A DNA stretch of 64,000 bases, taken from NCBI GenBank assembly GCA_052400665.1, contig JBQTGK010000002.1; one strand, written 5' to 3'. The notes under the pieces were generated by a model, which was given only the letters and a program-made list of their open reading frames with translations, made no database searches and was not told the DNA's origin. This DNA comes from JBQTGK01 sp052400665 (GTDB taxonomy: Bacteria; Bacteroidota; Bacteroidia; Bacteroidales; Marinifilaceae). A program made the position numbers and the translations under genes. Below are positions 45,948 to 55,487 of this stretch, one piece after another. Each line of letters begins with the position of its first letter. Position 1 is the first letter of the stretch.

Positions 45948-48746
45948 ATGAAGAAATATTCAATTTTACTCATAATGAGTACTATTTTGTTCTCTGTAAT
46001 TCATATTCAGGCTCAGAATACGACTACAATACCTTTAAAGTCGGATGTGAAGCATGGTACGCTTTCAAATGGAATGCAATACTATGTAATGCATAATGAG
46101 GAGCCAAAAGATCGTGCTAGTTTTTATTTTGTACAAAATGTAGGTGCAATTTTAGAGGAAGAACCTCAAAATGGTCTTGCTCACTTTTTAGAGCACATGG
46201 CCTTTAACGGTTTAGAGCATTACCCTGGAAAAAATATGATTAACTACCTTGAAAAGAACGGTATTCAGTTTGGTAGAGATATTAATGCTTATACTGCGCA
46301 GGACGAAACAGTTTATAATATCAGCAATATTCCTACAAATAATGAAAACCTTTTGGATTCAACTCTTTTGGTTTTGCACGATTGGTCAGGCGGATTATTG
46401 CTGGAAGGAAAAGAAATTGAATCGGAACGAGGTGTAATACACGAAGAGTGGAGAACTCGCAGAAATTCACGTTTCAGAATTGGAATGCAAAGAAATCCGG
46501 TAATGTACAATCACTCGCAATATGCAATTCGCGATGTAATTGGTTCTTTAGATGTGATTGATAATTTTGAGCATCAGACACTACGCGATTACTATAAAAA
46601 ATGGTATCGTCCAGATAATCAGGCAGTAGTTGTTGTTGGAGATGTTGATGCTGCAAAAATGGAAAAAAAAATAGAAACTTTGTTCTCGAAAATTCCAATG
46701 CCAGAAAATGCAGCAGAAAGAGTCTATTATCAGGTAGAGGATAGTAAAGAAACTCAGTATGTGTTGGCAAAAGATAAAGAAGCAAAATCGGTTTCTATTA
46801 ACTGGATTTTTCGCAAGCCGGTAACAACTGTTCGCGACGAGAAATATTTAAGAGAAAGCCTGGTTAGTGGGATGTTTAACACCATGCTAAACAATCGATT
46901 AAAAGAATTGATGCAAAAACCAGAATTTCCAGCAGTTGCAATGGAAGTTGGTGATTTTGAAATGTGTAGAACAAAAGCAGCAAATTATTTATATGTTGCT
47001 CCTAAAGAGAATAAAGAGTTAGAAGCTTTTGAGGCATTAATAACAGAATTTACACGAGTTCAGCGCTTTGGATTTACCAAATCGGAATTGGAACGCGTAA
47101 AAATATCTTTCTTAAGAAGCTATGAATCATACCTTCAGGGTAAAGATAAAATATCTAATGAAGATTGGGCAAAAACATTCCAAAAGCATTTCTTGAAGGC
47201 AGAGCCTGCATCATCAGTAGAATGGGAGGTTGAATTTGCTCAGAAAGTAGTTCCTCAAATTACACTTCAGGAAGTGAATTCAATGTTAAAGAATTACGGA
47301 AATGTCAACAATAGTTTATTTTCGGTAAGTGGTCCTGATAAAGCAGAGATTAAATATCCTACCAAAGAAGAATTATTTGCAACTGTTAAGAAAGTTATGA
47401 CTTCGGATATTGAAGCTTATGCTGATGAAACAGGAGATGCTCCACTTGTAACTGATGAATTAACTGATAAGAAATTTGTTTCAGAATCGCTTGTTAAGGG
47501 TACTGATGCTAAGAAGTATGTTTTGGAAAATGGAGCAAAAGTAGTTGTTCTTCCTACAGATTATAGCAAAGATGAAATCTTGTTTAATGCATACAGTGTA
47601 GGTGGTAGTTCCTTATTGGAAAGAGCAGATATGGAGTCTGGGGAAATGGCAACCATGTTAGCCCAAATTTCGGGTGTTGGTGAATTTAATGCTATTCAGT
47701 TAAGAAAGAAATTAACGGGTAAAATTGCAGGTGTTAAGCCATCTTTGGGTGAGTTTACCGAAGGTTTTTCTGGTTCGGCATCGCCAAAAGATTTTGAAAC
47801 TATGCTACAGTTGTTGTATCAGTATTTCGAGCATCCAAGATTCGATCAGAATGTATTTCAGGCTCAAATGGGAGCAATCAAAAACAATCTTCAAAATGCG
47901 AAGGCTGATAACGGAAAAGCATTAAAAGATACCATTGGTCAGATAATGACAAATTACCATGAGCGTGCTTTAATGTTCAACGATAATTTTGTAAACAATA
48001 TCGATTTTGAGAAGGCTAAAAAAATCTATTTGGATAGATTTAAAGATGCCAGCGATTTTACATTCTTTTTTGTAGGTAATATTGATGAGGAAAAACATTT
48101 ACCTTTGATTAGAAAGTATATCGGAAGTATTTCATCGGAGAAACGTAATGAAAACTGGATTGATCGTAAGGTTAGAATGCCTGAAGGAAAAGTACAAAGA
48201 ATCTTCGAAAGAGAGATGCAGGTTCCTAAAACAACTGTTTTTATTGCTATTAATAACGAAATGGAGTATAATCTTAAAACCAGGATGTATGCCAGAGTAG
48301 TTGCTGAGTTACTATCGAAAAGATATATGGAAACTATTCGTGAGGAAGAGGGTGGAACTTATGGAGTAAGTGTTAGACCATCAATTAGCAAGCGACCTTA
48401 TGAACATGTTGTTTTAACAATTAACTTCGATTGTGGTCCTGAAAAACAAGAAAGACTAAGAGAATTGGTTTATAAGGAAATTGATGCAATTGTAAAAAGC
48501 GTGAATAACACAGATCTTGAAGAGATTAAGAAAAATTACATTAAGAGCAGAGCAGAATCGGAAAAAGAAAATAGTTTTTGGTTGAGTGTAATTAAAGGAT
48601 CACTAATAAATGATGAACCAATTACTAGTACCGAAGGATATAATGAGCTTGTGAATGATATAGATGCAAAGAAAGTAGAAAGTTTTGCAAAAAAATTATT
48701 TAAAAAATACGATTCAATAGAGGTCGTTATGAATCCTAACGAATAA
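45948..48746 (+). CDS. M16 family zinc metallopeptidase, secreted
   Basis: 932 residues from ATG 45948; an upstream ATG at 45891 adds 19 residues ahead of the signal peptide (KKYSILLIMSTILFSVIHIQA). The inverted zinc motif is HFLEH (His79, Glu82, His83), with the third ligand in a downstream Glu of ESERGVIHEEW. The protein contains two M16 half-sets: an active N-terminal unit and a C-terminal unit (KKYVLENGAKVVVLP onward) without the zinc motif. The enzyme likely degrades peptides in the periplasm, and may work with the peptide transporter-like gene upstream. No terminator was found directly after it. Confidence 0.94.
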   Translation: MKKYSILLIMSTILFSVIHIQAQNTTTIPLKSDVKHGTLSNGMQYYVMHNEEPKDRASFYFVQNVGAILEEEPQNGLAHFLEHMAFNGLEHYPGKNMINYLEKNGIQFGRDINAYTAQDETVYNISNIPTNNENLLDSTLLVLHDWSGGLLLEGKEIESERGVIHEEWRTRRNSRFRIGMQRNPVMYNHSQYAIRDVIGSLDVIDNFEHQTLRDYYKKWYRPDNQAVVVVGDVDAAKMEKKIETLFSKIPMPENAAERVYYQVEDSKETQYVLAKDKEAKSVSINWIFRKPVTTVRDEKYLRESLVSGMFNTMLNNRLKELMQKPEFPAVAMEVGDFEMCRTKAANYLYVAPKENKELEAFEALITEFTRVQRFGFTKSELERVKISFLRSYESYLQGKDKISNEDWAKTFQKHFLKAEPASSVEWEVEFAQKVVPQITLQEVNSMLKNYGNVNNSLFSVSGPDKAEIKYPTKEELFATVKKVMTSDIEAYADETGDAPLVTDELTDKKFVSESLVKGTDAKKYVLENGAKVVVLPTDYSKDEILFNAYSVGGSSLLERADMESGEMATMLAQISGVGEFNAIQLRKKLTGKIAGVKPSLGEFTEGFSGSASPKDFETMLQLLYQYFEHPRFDQNVFQAQMGAIKNNLQNAKADNGKALKDTIGQIMTNYHERALMFNDNFVNNIDFEKAKKIYLDRFKDASDFTFFFVGNIDEEKHLPLIRKYIGSISSEKRNENWIDRKVRMPEGKVQRIFEREMQVPKTTVFIAINNEMEYNLKTRMYARVVAELLSKRYMETIREEEGGTYGVSVRPSISKRPYEHVVLTINFDCGPEKQERLRELVYKEIDAIVKSVNNTDLEEIKKNYIKSRAESEKENSFWLSVIKGSLINDEPITSTEGYNELVNDIDAKKVESFAKKLFKKYDSIEVVMNPNE

Positions 48747-48840
48747 TAAATCGCTTTGGAATTGAGTCTGTCAAAATAAAGAATTTGGCAGCTCGCCTTT
48801 TTCATCTAACTAATATTTAACCACAAAAAAGATTGCTATA

Positions 48841-48861
48841 AACAACAACAACAACAACAAC
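48841..48861 (+). repeat. (AAC)7 tract in the leader of the cyuA-like gene
   Basis: Seven tandem AAC units directly upstream of the start codon (ATG at 48883). Such A-rich, unstructured leaders favour translation initiation in Bacteroidota, and a simple repeat can vary in length. Confidence 0.8.
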
Positions 48862-48882
48862 AAACACATAATTTAAATCAAG

Positions 48883-50163
48883 ATGAAAGAAATTTTTTTA
48901 CAAAAGATGAAAGAGGAATTCGTTCCTGCTCTGGGCTGTACCGAGCCTGTTGCTTTAGCTTATGCTGCTGCAAAGGCAAGAGAAGTTTTAGGTATGCAAC
49001 CTGAGCGCATAGAATTTCATGTAAGTGGAAATGTTTTTAAAAATGGTATGGGAGTAGGTATTCCCGGATCAGGAATGGTTGGTTTACCTATTGCCGGAGC
49101 ATTAGGAGCATTAGGGGGCAACCCCGATGCCGGTCTGGAAGTGTTAGGAGGCATTTGCAGCGAAACAATGGAGTTTGCAAAACAATTTGTCGATCAGGGA
49201 AATGTAAAGGTTGATGTAAAATATAAAGTACCTAAGCTTTATATTGAATGTGTGTGTTATAATGGAGAAAACTCGGGACGAGTAATTATTAAACACAGGC
49301 ATACCAATATTGTTTCTGCAGAAAAGAATGGAGAGCTTTTGTTTAATAATGATGAATCTGCTTCAAATGAAGAAGGAACAGATTTTTCGAAGTGGAACTT
49401 TAGTGCTATTTATGATTTTATTACTACTGTTGAATTGGAGGAAATTGCTTTTGTAGAAAAGGGAATTGAACTAAATAAATTAATAGCTCAGGAAGGCTTA
49501 AGAGGTAATTATGGTTTACAAGTTGGTAAATCTATGATGTTGAATATAAAGAATGGTATTCTTTCGGGAGATATGATGAATCGGTCTGTAATGCTTACTG
49601 CAGCTGCAGCAGATGCACGTATGGCTGGTAGTTCTATGCCTGTTATGTCGAATTGTGGAAGCGGAAATCAGGGACTTAGCGTATCTCTTCCGGTAGTGGT
49701 AGTTGCTGAAGAACTAAAAGCCGATCGCGAAAAACTACTTCGTGCACTAGCTCTTGCTTTATTAGTAACCATTTACATGAAATCTTATGTTGGGCAGTTA
49801 TCTGCTTTATGCGGAGTATTGTTATCTACGGCAGGTGCTGCTTGTGGTATAACGTATATTATGGGAGGCAATTTTAAGCAATTAGGAATGACTCTGCAAA
49901 ATATGACAGGTAGTGTTACAGGAATGATTTGTGATGGTGCAAAATATGGATGCTCCCAAAAAATTGCTGCTAGTGTAAGTGCGGCTGTACAATCATCATT
50001 ATTAGCCATGAGTTGTAATAGTTTAGGAGGGCAGGATGGTATTATTGATGATAATGTTGAAGAAACAATTCGTAATATTGGTCGTCTCGCAAATGAAGGA
50101 ATGGAAGTTACCGATGAGGTGATTCTAAAAACCATGTTGGAAAAGATGAACAAACCTATATAA
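48883..50163 (+). CDS. UPF0597/CyuA-like L-cysteine desulfidase family protein
   Basis: 426 residues of the iron-sulfur serine dehydratase-alpha/cysteine desulfidase family. Family cysteines are visible in ALGCTEPVALAYAAAKA near residue 19, MSNCGSGNQG near 262, and KYGCSQKIAASV near 365, consistent with an oxygen-sensitive [4Fe-4S] cluster. It would convert cysteine (or serine) to pyruvate, ammonia and sulfide or water. The trxB gene begins 22 bases downstream, suggesting a thiol metabolism unit. Confidence 0.88.
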   Translation: MKEIFLQKMKEEFVPALGCTEPVALAYAAAKAREVLGMQPERIEFHVSGNVFKNGMGVGIPGSGMVGLPIAGALGALGGNPDAGLEVLGGICSETMEFAKQFVDQGNVKVDVKYKVPKLYIECVCYNGENSGRVIIKHRHTNIVSAEKNGELLFNNDESASNEEGTDFSKWNFSAIYDFITTVELEEIAFVEKGIELNKLIAQEGLRGNYGLQVGKSMMLNIKNGILSGDMMNRSVMLTAAAADARMAGSSMPVMSNCGSGNQGLSVSLPVVVVAEELKADREKLLRALALALLVTIYMKSYVGQLSALCGVLLSTAGAACGITYIMGGNFKQLGMTLQNMTGSVTGMICDGAKYGCSQKIAASVSAAVQSSLLAMSCNSLGGQDGIIDDNVEETIRNIGRLANEGMEVTDEVILKTMLEKMNKPI

Positions 50164-50185
50164 GTTTGGATTTATAGTAAAAAAA

Positions 50186-51142
50186 ATGAACGTAAAAGAA
50201 AATACAATAGAAAAAGTAAAGTGTCTGATAATTGGATCGGGTCCGGCTGGTTACACTGCAGGAATTTATGCTTCTCGTGCTAATTTAAATCCTGTAATTA
50301 TTGAAGGATTGCAGCCGGGAGGACAGTTAACAACAACTACCGAAATTGATAATTTCCCTGGATATCCCAAAGGAATTAGTGGTCCGGTGATGATGGGTGA
50401 GTTAAAAAAGCAAGCGGAACGTTTTGGTTGTGATTGCCGTTGGGGAATTGTAAGCAAATCGAATTTAGAGCAGCGACCATTCAGATTAACCATTGATGGA
50501 AAAACTGAAATAGAGGCTGAGTCGGTAATTATAGCAACCGGAGCAACAGCAAAGTATTTGGGTTTGGAAAGTGAAGAAAAGTACAAAGGATCTGGAGTTT
50601 CGGCTTGTGCTACCTGTGATGGCTTTTTTTACAGAGGTAAAAATGTTGCAGTAGTGGGTGGTGGTGATACTGCTTGTGAAGAGGCATCTTATTTGGCAGG
50701 TCTTTGCAAGAAAGTATATTTAATAGTGCGAAAAGATTATTTACGAGCATCAAAAGCTATGCAGGAGAGGGTTTTTAATACTCAAAACATAGAAGTATTG
50801 TTCGAGCACAACACCAAAGAGTTAAGTGGAGAAAATGGAGTGGAAGCTTGTACGCTAATAAAAAAGGCAGGAACTTCTATGGAACAGGAAGTTAAAATCG
50901 ATATTGATGGATTTTTTCTTGCAATTGGACATCATCCAAACTCTGATGTTTTTAAGAAGTACATAGATACTGATGAGCAGGGATACATTATTACCCAGGC
51001 AGGTACGCCAATAACAAATGTTAAAGGAGTGTTTGCTTGTGGCGATGTGCAGGATCCTAATTACCGTCAGGCCATTACATCAGCAGCTTCTGGCTGTCAG
51101 GCAGCAATAGAAGCAGAAAGATATTTGGCCGAGCTAAATTAA
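50186..51142 (+). CDS. trxB: Thioredoxin reductase
   Basis: 318-residue flavoprotein that reduces thioredoxin with NADPH. FAD-binding IGSGPAGYTAGIYASRA near residue 16, redox pair CATC (Cys141, Cys144), NADPH-binding VVGGGDTACEEA near 157, and a C-terminal FAD segment VFACGDVQDPNYRQA near 285. It is cytoplasmic and should be the electron source that feeds DsbD via thioredoxin. It likely shares a transcript with the preceding gene. Confidence 0.97.
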   Translation: MNVKENTIEKVKCLIIGSGPAGYTAGIYASRANLNPVIIEGLQPGGQLTTTTEIDNFPGYPKGISGPVMMGELKKQAERFGCDCRWGIVSKSNLEQRPFRLTIDGKTEIEAESVIIATGATAKYLGLESEEKYKGSGVSACATCDGFFYRGKNVAVVGGGDTACEEASYLAGLCKKVYLIVRKDYLRASKAMQERVFNTQNIEVLFEHNTKELSGENGVEACTLIKKAGTSMEQEVKIDIDGFFLAIGHHPNSDVFKKYIDTDEQGYIITQAGTPITNVKGVFACGDVQDPNYRQAITSAASGCQAAIEAERYLAELN

Positions 51143-51193
51143 AACCAGTTTTTAGCATTATCTATAAAAATTTATTGTGTAAGTTTAATAAAA

Positions 51194-51229
51194 ATGCCCG
51201 ATCAGATATTATGGATCGGGTATTTTTTA
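51194..51229. terminator. Bidirectional terminator between trxB and the FUSC gene
   Basis: Stem ATGCCCGATC (51194-51203) / GATCGGGTAT (51214-51223), one wobble, with T-run on plus and an A-run upstream that gives a T-run on minus. The genes are convergent. Confidence 0.85.
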
Positions 51230-53377
51230 TTCGTCTTTCTTATTTATGAGGCTGGCTTTTTGTACCAATTGCTCAGTAACTTCGGCAATATTATAAAGCA
51301 ATACCAGTTTTTGTCGGCGGATTCCTCTTTCAGTTTCGTTAAGAATCTCATCAAGTTTTTCTAGTATGGACTGTAAATTTTCATTCGAATCGCAAGGAGT
51401 TTGATTCTGGATGGCATTTGCCGCTATCTTAAGAGTTTCCTCAACATCTTTATACATGCCTTGTTCTTTTTCTGTCATGTAATTTGGGGTATTGCGATGA
51501 GCTCCCAGAGCGGATAGATATGATAAGAGAGCATGGTTTAGATAGGTAAGAGAGAAAGCTCTTTTCTGAAGTTTCTGATGTTGTTTGGGTTCTAATTTCA
51601 TTCCACGCCAAGCCATTGCCAGCGAATTGTCGGCCTGATGGGCTTGGTATCTTGAAATGCGATAGGAAAGATCATCTTCGCTAGGCTGATCGTATTCCAG
51701 TAAAATACGGCTAAAGTATTCTTTATTCTTAGCAATAGCTATGGCAAGTAGCTTGGGTAATTTTTTGTATTGCCAGTCGGGCCACATAAAACGAACGACA
51801 GCAATAGCTAAAATAGCTCCAATTAGGGTGTCTAAAACTCGGGGTCCCATAACAGCAACTCCTCTATCAGCAATGAGATTAAAGGCGGCAATTACAAAAA
51901 TAGTAACAAACACCACCGATAAGGAATAATTCTTTTTAAGCCATACAAAAAATGCATAGGCAGCAGTTAGCAGCAAAATAATTTGGCCGGCTTTTGTAGG
52001 AAGAATCTGTACAATTAAAACACCTGCAATAACACCACTTAAGGTGCCTAAAATTCTTTGGAATAACCTGCGACGTGTTTCGCTATAACTAGGCTGACAT
52101 ACAAATAAACTGGTTAGCAAAATCCAGTGTCCTTTTTCCAGCTTAAAAGCAATAATCAAGATATATCCAATGAGAAAACAGGTGCTCAATCTAATGGCGT
52201 ATCTAAATTTAGGGTGATTCCAGTTCAGCTGTTTAGAGAATCTTATCCATAAACTTTCTTCGTCGCGATCTACTCTGGGAAGTAATCCTGTTTCCAGATT
52301 ATAGTTCATATTTTGTAAAGACAAATGCGATTGGGTAAGGTTTTTTAATAGCAAGCCCAAATCATTATGTTTTGAGTTTGATTTCTTTTTTTTGATCTGA
52401 TTTCTTAACGCGCTGATTGTCCATCGAATAGATACAGGGTGATGATAATCTGTCCCCATTAATAAACTTTTAGATAATTCATGTGCCGCCTGCGATAATT
52501 GAATTAATAATTGTCCAAGTCCTTCCAGTATTTCTACATTATCTGAATTTTTACTTAGCAAATCGTATTTTTCGTGACTGGAGGCAGCGCGCTCATGTAA
52601 ACTTTGTAATAGAATAAATTTATGCAAATAGGGCCGCAGAATATTTTGATCCTCTATTGCATCTGCATAACTGTTTATTACATTTTTACATCGACCAAGA
52701 GAGTTGACAAGCTGAATGTTAAGTGTAGCCAAACGGTTACGTGTTTTCTTTTGTACAGATGCATCGCTGGGGAATAATTTTGCTTTTTCTTTCATATAAA
52801 GCGATAGATCCTCGAAACCTTCAGCTAACTGTTCTTCTAATAAGCGTTCAGGATGGAAAATTAACAGGCTTAATGAAAGCAGTCCGTAGCAGAGGGCTCC
52901 TGCAGGCAGTAAAATAGGTTGTATATACCATTGTGGAGAAATACTTGCACCAAGCATTGTGTAAATAGCAACTAAAAGAGCTCCGAAAGTAACACCTCGG
53001 TATCGTTCTCCCAGGCCACCAAGTATTATAAAACTAAGCGTAGAACCAATTAATCCAACACCAAATAATATGGGGTAGGGAGTAAGTATCTCGACCGAAA
53101 TACTAGAAATTGCAAAACTAACAATGGTAAGCAATAATGCTTTTATTCTTCCTTTTGGATGGTCATCTGTTTCAGATAGAGCACCAGCTAAGGCTCCAAG
53201 AGCTAGAGTAACACCAATAAACGATTGATTAAGAATGACAAATGGAATAAGTAAGCTACCCATTGCAATTGCAGCTTTTAAGGCTAATAAACGATTTGGA
53301 TAGCGCCACAAGTTACGTATTATAAACTCATACCATGTTTTGCCTTGAAATTGATTCATTGATGTTCTGTTTCTCAT
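51227..53377 (-). CDS. FUSC-family inner membrane protein (YccS/YhfK-like)
   Basis: About 716 residues from the ATG at 53377 (an alternative ATG at 53359 gives 710; an earlier in-frame start at 53500 would add an unlikely N-terminus). Two sets of about five to six membrane helices flank a cytoplasmic helical region, as in FUSC/YccS proteins related to aromatic-acid efflux proteins. The second set contains the segment RYAIRLSTCFLIGYIL. Likely an envelope efflux or stress component; substrate unknown. It is divergent from the haem-binding kinase gene. Confidence 0.9.
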   Translation of the reverse strand: MRNRTSMNQFQGKTWYEFIIRNLWRYPNRLLALKAAIAMGSLLIPFVILNQSFIGVTLALGALAGALSETDDHPKGRIKALLLTIVSFAISSISVEILTPYPILFGVGLIGSTLSFIILGGLGERYRGVTFGALLVAIYTMLGASISPQWYIQPILLPAGALCYGLLSLSLLIFHPERLLEEQLAEGFEDLSLYMKEKAKLFPSDASVQKKTRNRLATLNIQLVNSLGRCKNVINSYADAIEDQNILRPYLHKFILLQSLHERAASSHEKYDLLSKNSDNVEILEGLGQLLIQLSQAAHELSKSLLMGTDYHHPVSIRWTISALRNQIKKKKSNSKHNDLGLLLKNLTQSHLSLQNMNYNLETGLLPRVDRDEESLWIRFSKQLNWNHPKFRYAIRLSTCFLIGYILIIAFKLEKGHWILLTSLFVCQPSYSETRRRLFQRILGTLSGVIAGVLIVQILPTKAGQIILLLTAAYAFFVWLKKNYSLSVVFVTIFVIAAFNLIADRGVAVMGPRVLDTLIGAILAIAVVRFMWPDWQYKKLPKLLAIAIAKNKEYFSRILLEYDQPSEDDLSYRISRYQAHQADNSLAMAWRGMKLEPKQHQKLQKRAFSLTYLNHALLSYLSALGAHRNTPNYMTEKEQGMYKDVEETLKIAANAIQNQTPCDSNENLQSILEKLDEILNETERGIRRQKLVLLYNIAEVTEQLVQKASLINKKDE

Positions 53378-53749
53378 TTTTCGTGATAAATATGGGGCAA
53401 AGATAATACATTGAAGATATTCAACACAAGGGAATTTAAGAATTGGAATTATTGTAATATGATGCTGGGTATAAGTCGTAGGTCTAAATAAAAAAAACAA
53501 TTTAAATTTTGCTCAGTATCTTTATTTTTGTTGTAGGTTTGAACATTAGGATTTGTCTCCTTATTTCATGTTTTTAATGAAAATTATATTTTAGATCTGG
53601 TATTTGATCTTATATGTTTGATCTTTAAGTGTAATAAATTAAAAATCTTATTTTATCTGGGAAATGCAAAGTTATCATTGTAAATTTTCACCCATTTTAA
53701 GAAACTTTAAAATCGTAGTGTCCGTATTGTTATTATACGTTTTTAGTCT
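53378..53749. other. Divergent intergenic region, FUSC gene and histidine kinase gene
   Basis: 372 bases if FUSC starts at 53377. It holds promoters for both genes. A TACGTTTT box near 53736 resembles a -7 element, but lies too close to the kinase start codon to be used for it. No hairpin stands out. Confidence 0.4.
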
Positions 53750-55180
53750 ATGAGAAAAATTCATTTTATAACTTTACTATTTATTTGGATACTGCTAATT
53801 AGTATTTCATTTTTGTGGAATTATTCTAATGTAAAAGTAAACAATGAAAAAGTTGTTTTAAATAAATCACAATCTTTTTTTAATCAAATACTTATTTCCA
53901 GAAGTTGGAATGCAAGCCATGGAGGGGTTTATGTTCCTATTGATGAAAAAACTCAGCCAAATGAATATTTAAAAGATTCTGCAAAAAATATAACCACCCT
54001 TAATGGAATGCAATTAACTAAAGTTAATCCATCCTTTATGACCCGGCAAATTGCAGAACATAATGATAGGCGAAATAATGTTCATTTTCACATTACAAGT
54101 TTAAATTGTATCCGCCCTAAAAATAAGCCAACAGAAAAAGAAATACAGGCTTTAAAAAGATTCGAAGCAGGGGAAAATGAAGTTCTGAATTTTGTTGAGT
54201 TTCCTGAACCTAGTTATATGTATATGGCGCCCTTACATGCTGAACAGTCTTGTCTTCAATGTCATGGTTTTCAGGGGTACAAAGCGGGTGATGTTAGAGG
54301 AGGAATTAGTGTATCATTTCCGGCTAAAGTATATATCGAAGCTATGAGATCACAAATAATTTCCTTATCTGTTGTTCATTTTATTTTATTATTTCTTGGA
54401 ATTTTGGGAATTGTGTTATTTTATAAAATTAACAATAAGTATTTTGCGATTATTGGTGATAAAAATTTAGAGTTACAACAGACAATTTCTGGTAGAGATA
54501 AGCTTTTTGCCATAATTGCTCATGATTTAAGAAGCCCATTTTCGGCTATTTTAGGTTATTTAGATATTTTGCATCAGGATTATAAAGAGTTAAGTGAGGA
54601 AGAGATATCTGATTGTATTAACGAAGCCGATAAGGCTGCTCACGATTCATTTGATCTACTTAATAATCTACTTATTTGGGCAAAATCACAACAAGATGGA
54701 ATTGTTATTGATATTAAAAAAGTAAACCTGTGTCAAATTATAAAGGAAGCTTTATTGCCCCATTTAAATAATGCTAATATTAAAGATATTACAGTTAAAA
54801 TTGAGGTTTCCGAGGAAATTTTTATTTGTGTTGATGAATTTACATTTCAAAGTATAATTTCTAATATTATAACAAATGCATTAAAATTTACACCCCGAGG
54901 AGGTACAATATCAATATCAGCAATAGAAGAAAATGAGTTAGTTAAAATTACTATTTCTGATACAGGAGTAGGAATACCATCGAATAAAATAAAGAAAATT
55001 TTTAATGAAGATGTTCTTGTGACTACAAAAGGAACAGATGGTGAAGCAGGAAGCGGTTTGGGCTTAATGCTTTGTAAAGAATTAAGTGAAAAAAATAAGG
55101 GGAAAATAAGTATTGAAAGTACTCTGGGAAAAGGAACTAATGTTATTCTTAAATTTCCCAATTGTAATACGAACTTATAG
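53750..55180 (+). CDS. DUF3365 haem-binding sensor histidine kinase
   Basis: 476 residues. N-terminal membrane helix (about 5-25), a periplasmic DUF3365/Tll0287-type domain with a haem-c motif CLQCH (Cys168, Cys171, His172), a second helix near 205-228, then a HisKA domain with the phosphoacceptor His258 (IIAHDLRSPF) and an HATPase_c domain with DTGVGIPSNKI and GSGLGLMLCKEL. The haem suggests sensing of redox state or a gas such as NO or O2 in the periplasm (inference). No response regulator is encoded adjacent. Confidence 0.92.
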   Translation: MRKIHFITLLFIWILLISISFLWNYSNVKVNNEKVVLNKSQSFFNQILISRSWNASHGGVYVPIDEKTQPNEYLKDSAKNITTLNGMQLTKVNPSFMTRQIAEHNDRRNNVHFHITSLNCIRPKNKPTEKEIQALKRFEAGENEVLNFVEFPEPSYMYMAPLHAEQSCLQCHGFQGYKAGDVRGGISVSFPAKVYIEAMRSQIISLSVVHFILLFLGILGIVLFYKINNKYFAIIGDKNLELQQTISGRDKLFAIIAHDLRSPFSAILGYLDILHQDYKELSEEEISDCINEADKAAHDSFDLLNNLLIWAKSQQDGIVIDIKKVNLCQIIKEALLPHLNNANIKDITVKIEVSEEIFICVDEFTFQSIISNIITNALKFTPRGGTISISAIEENELVKITISDTGVGIPSNKIKKIFNEDVLVTTKGTDGEAGSGLGLMLCKELSEKNKGKISIESTLGKGTNVILKFPNCNTNL

Positions 55181-55487
55181 TTCAGAATAAAAATGTTTTC
55201 AGAAACAGCTAAAACCTTGTGTTTATTAGTTTAGTGCAAATTTTTAATTGCCAGCTGGTAATGTGAGCAGATATAGTAGCTAATATTTTACATAAAAGAT
55301 CGATTTAAGTACTATTCTTACTTGTTATCTTCGTCGGTTTTTTTGTTTTTACTAATCCTATTAATTTATTAAATTCTATTCAAATATATTTTTATTTACG
55401 AGTAAATAGATATGAAGTATTCTTTAATTTTGTTCAATTAATACTTCTATTTATCAGTAATTTTTGAAAAATACCAGTTGACATATT
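55181..55487 (+). other. Intergenic region before the serine hydrolase gene
   Basis: 307 bases, AT-rich. No ORF, clear promoter, terminator or repeat was seen. Confidence 0.4.

Noticed and set aside
49785..50153. Antisense ORF in the cysteine desulfidase-like gene
   Set aside because: 122 residues but fully inside a conserved gene, with a composition that mirrors it.
53736..53743. Promoter box TACGTTTT for the haem kinase gene
   Set aside because: It ends six bases before the start codon, too close for a normal promoter.
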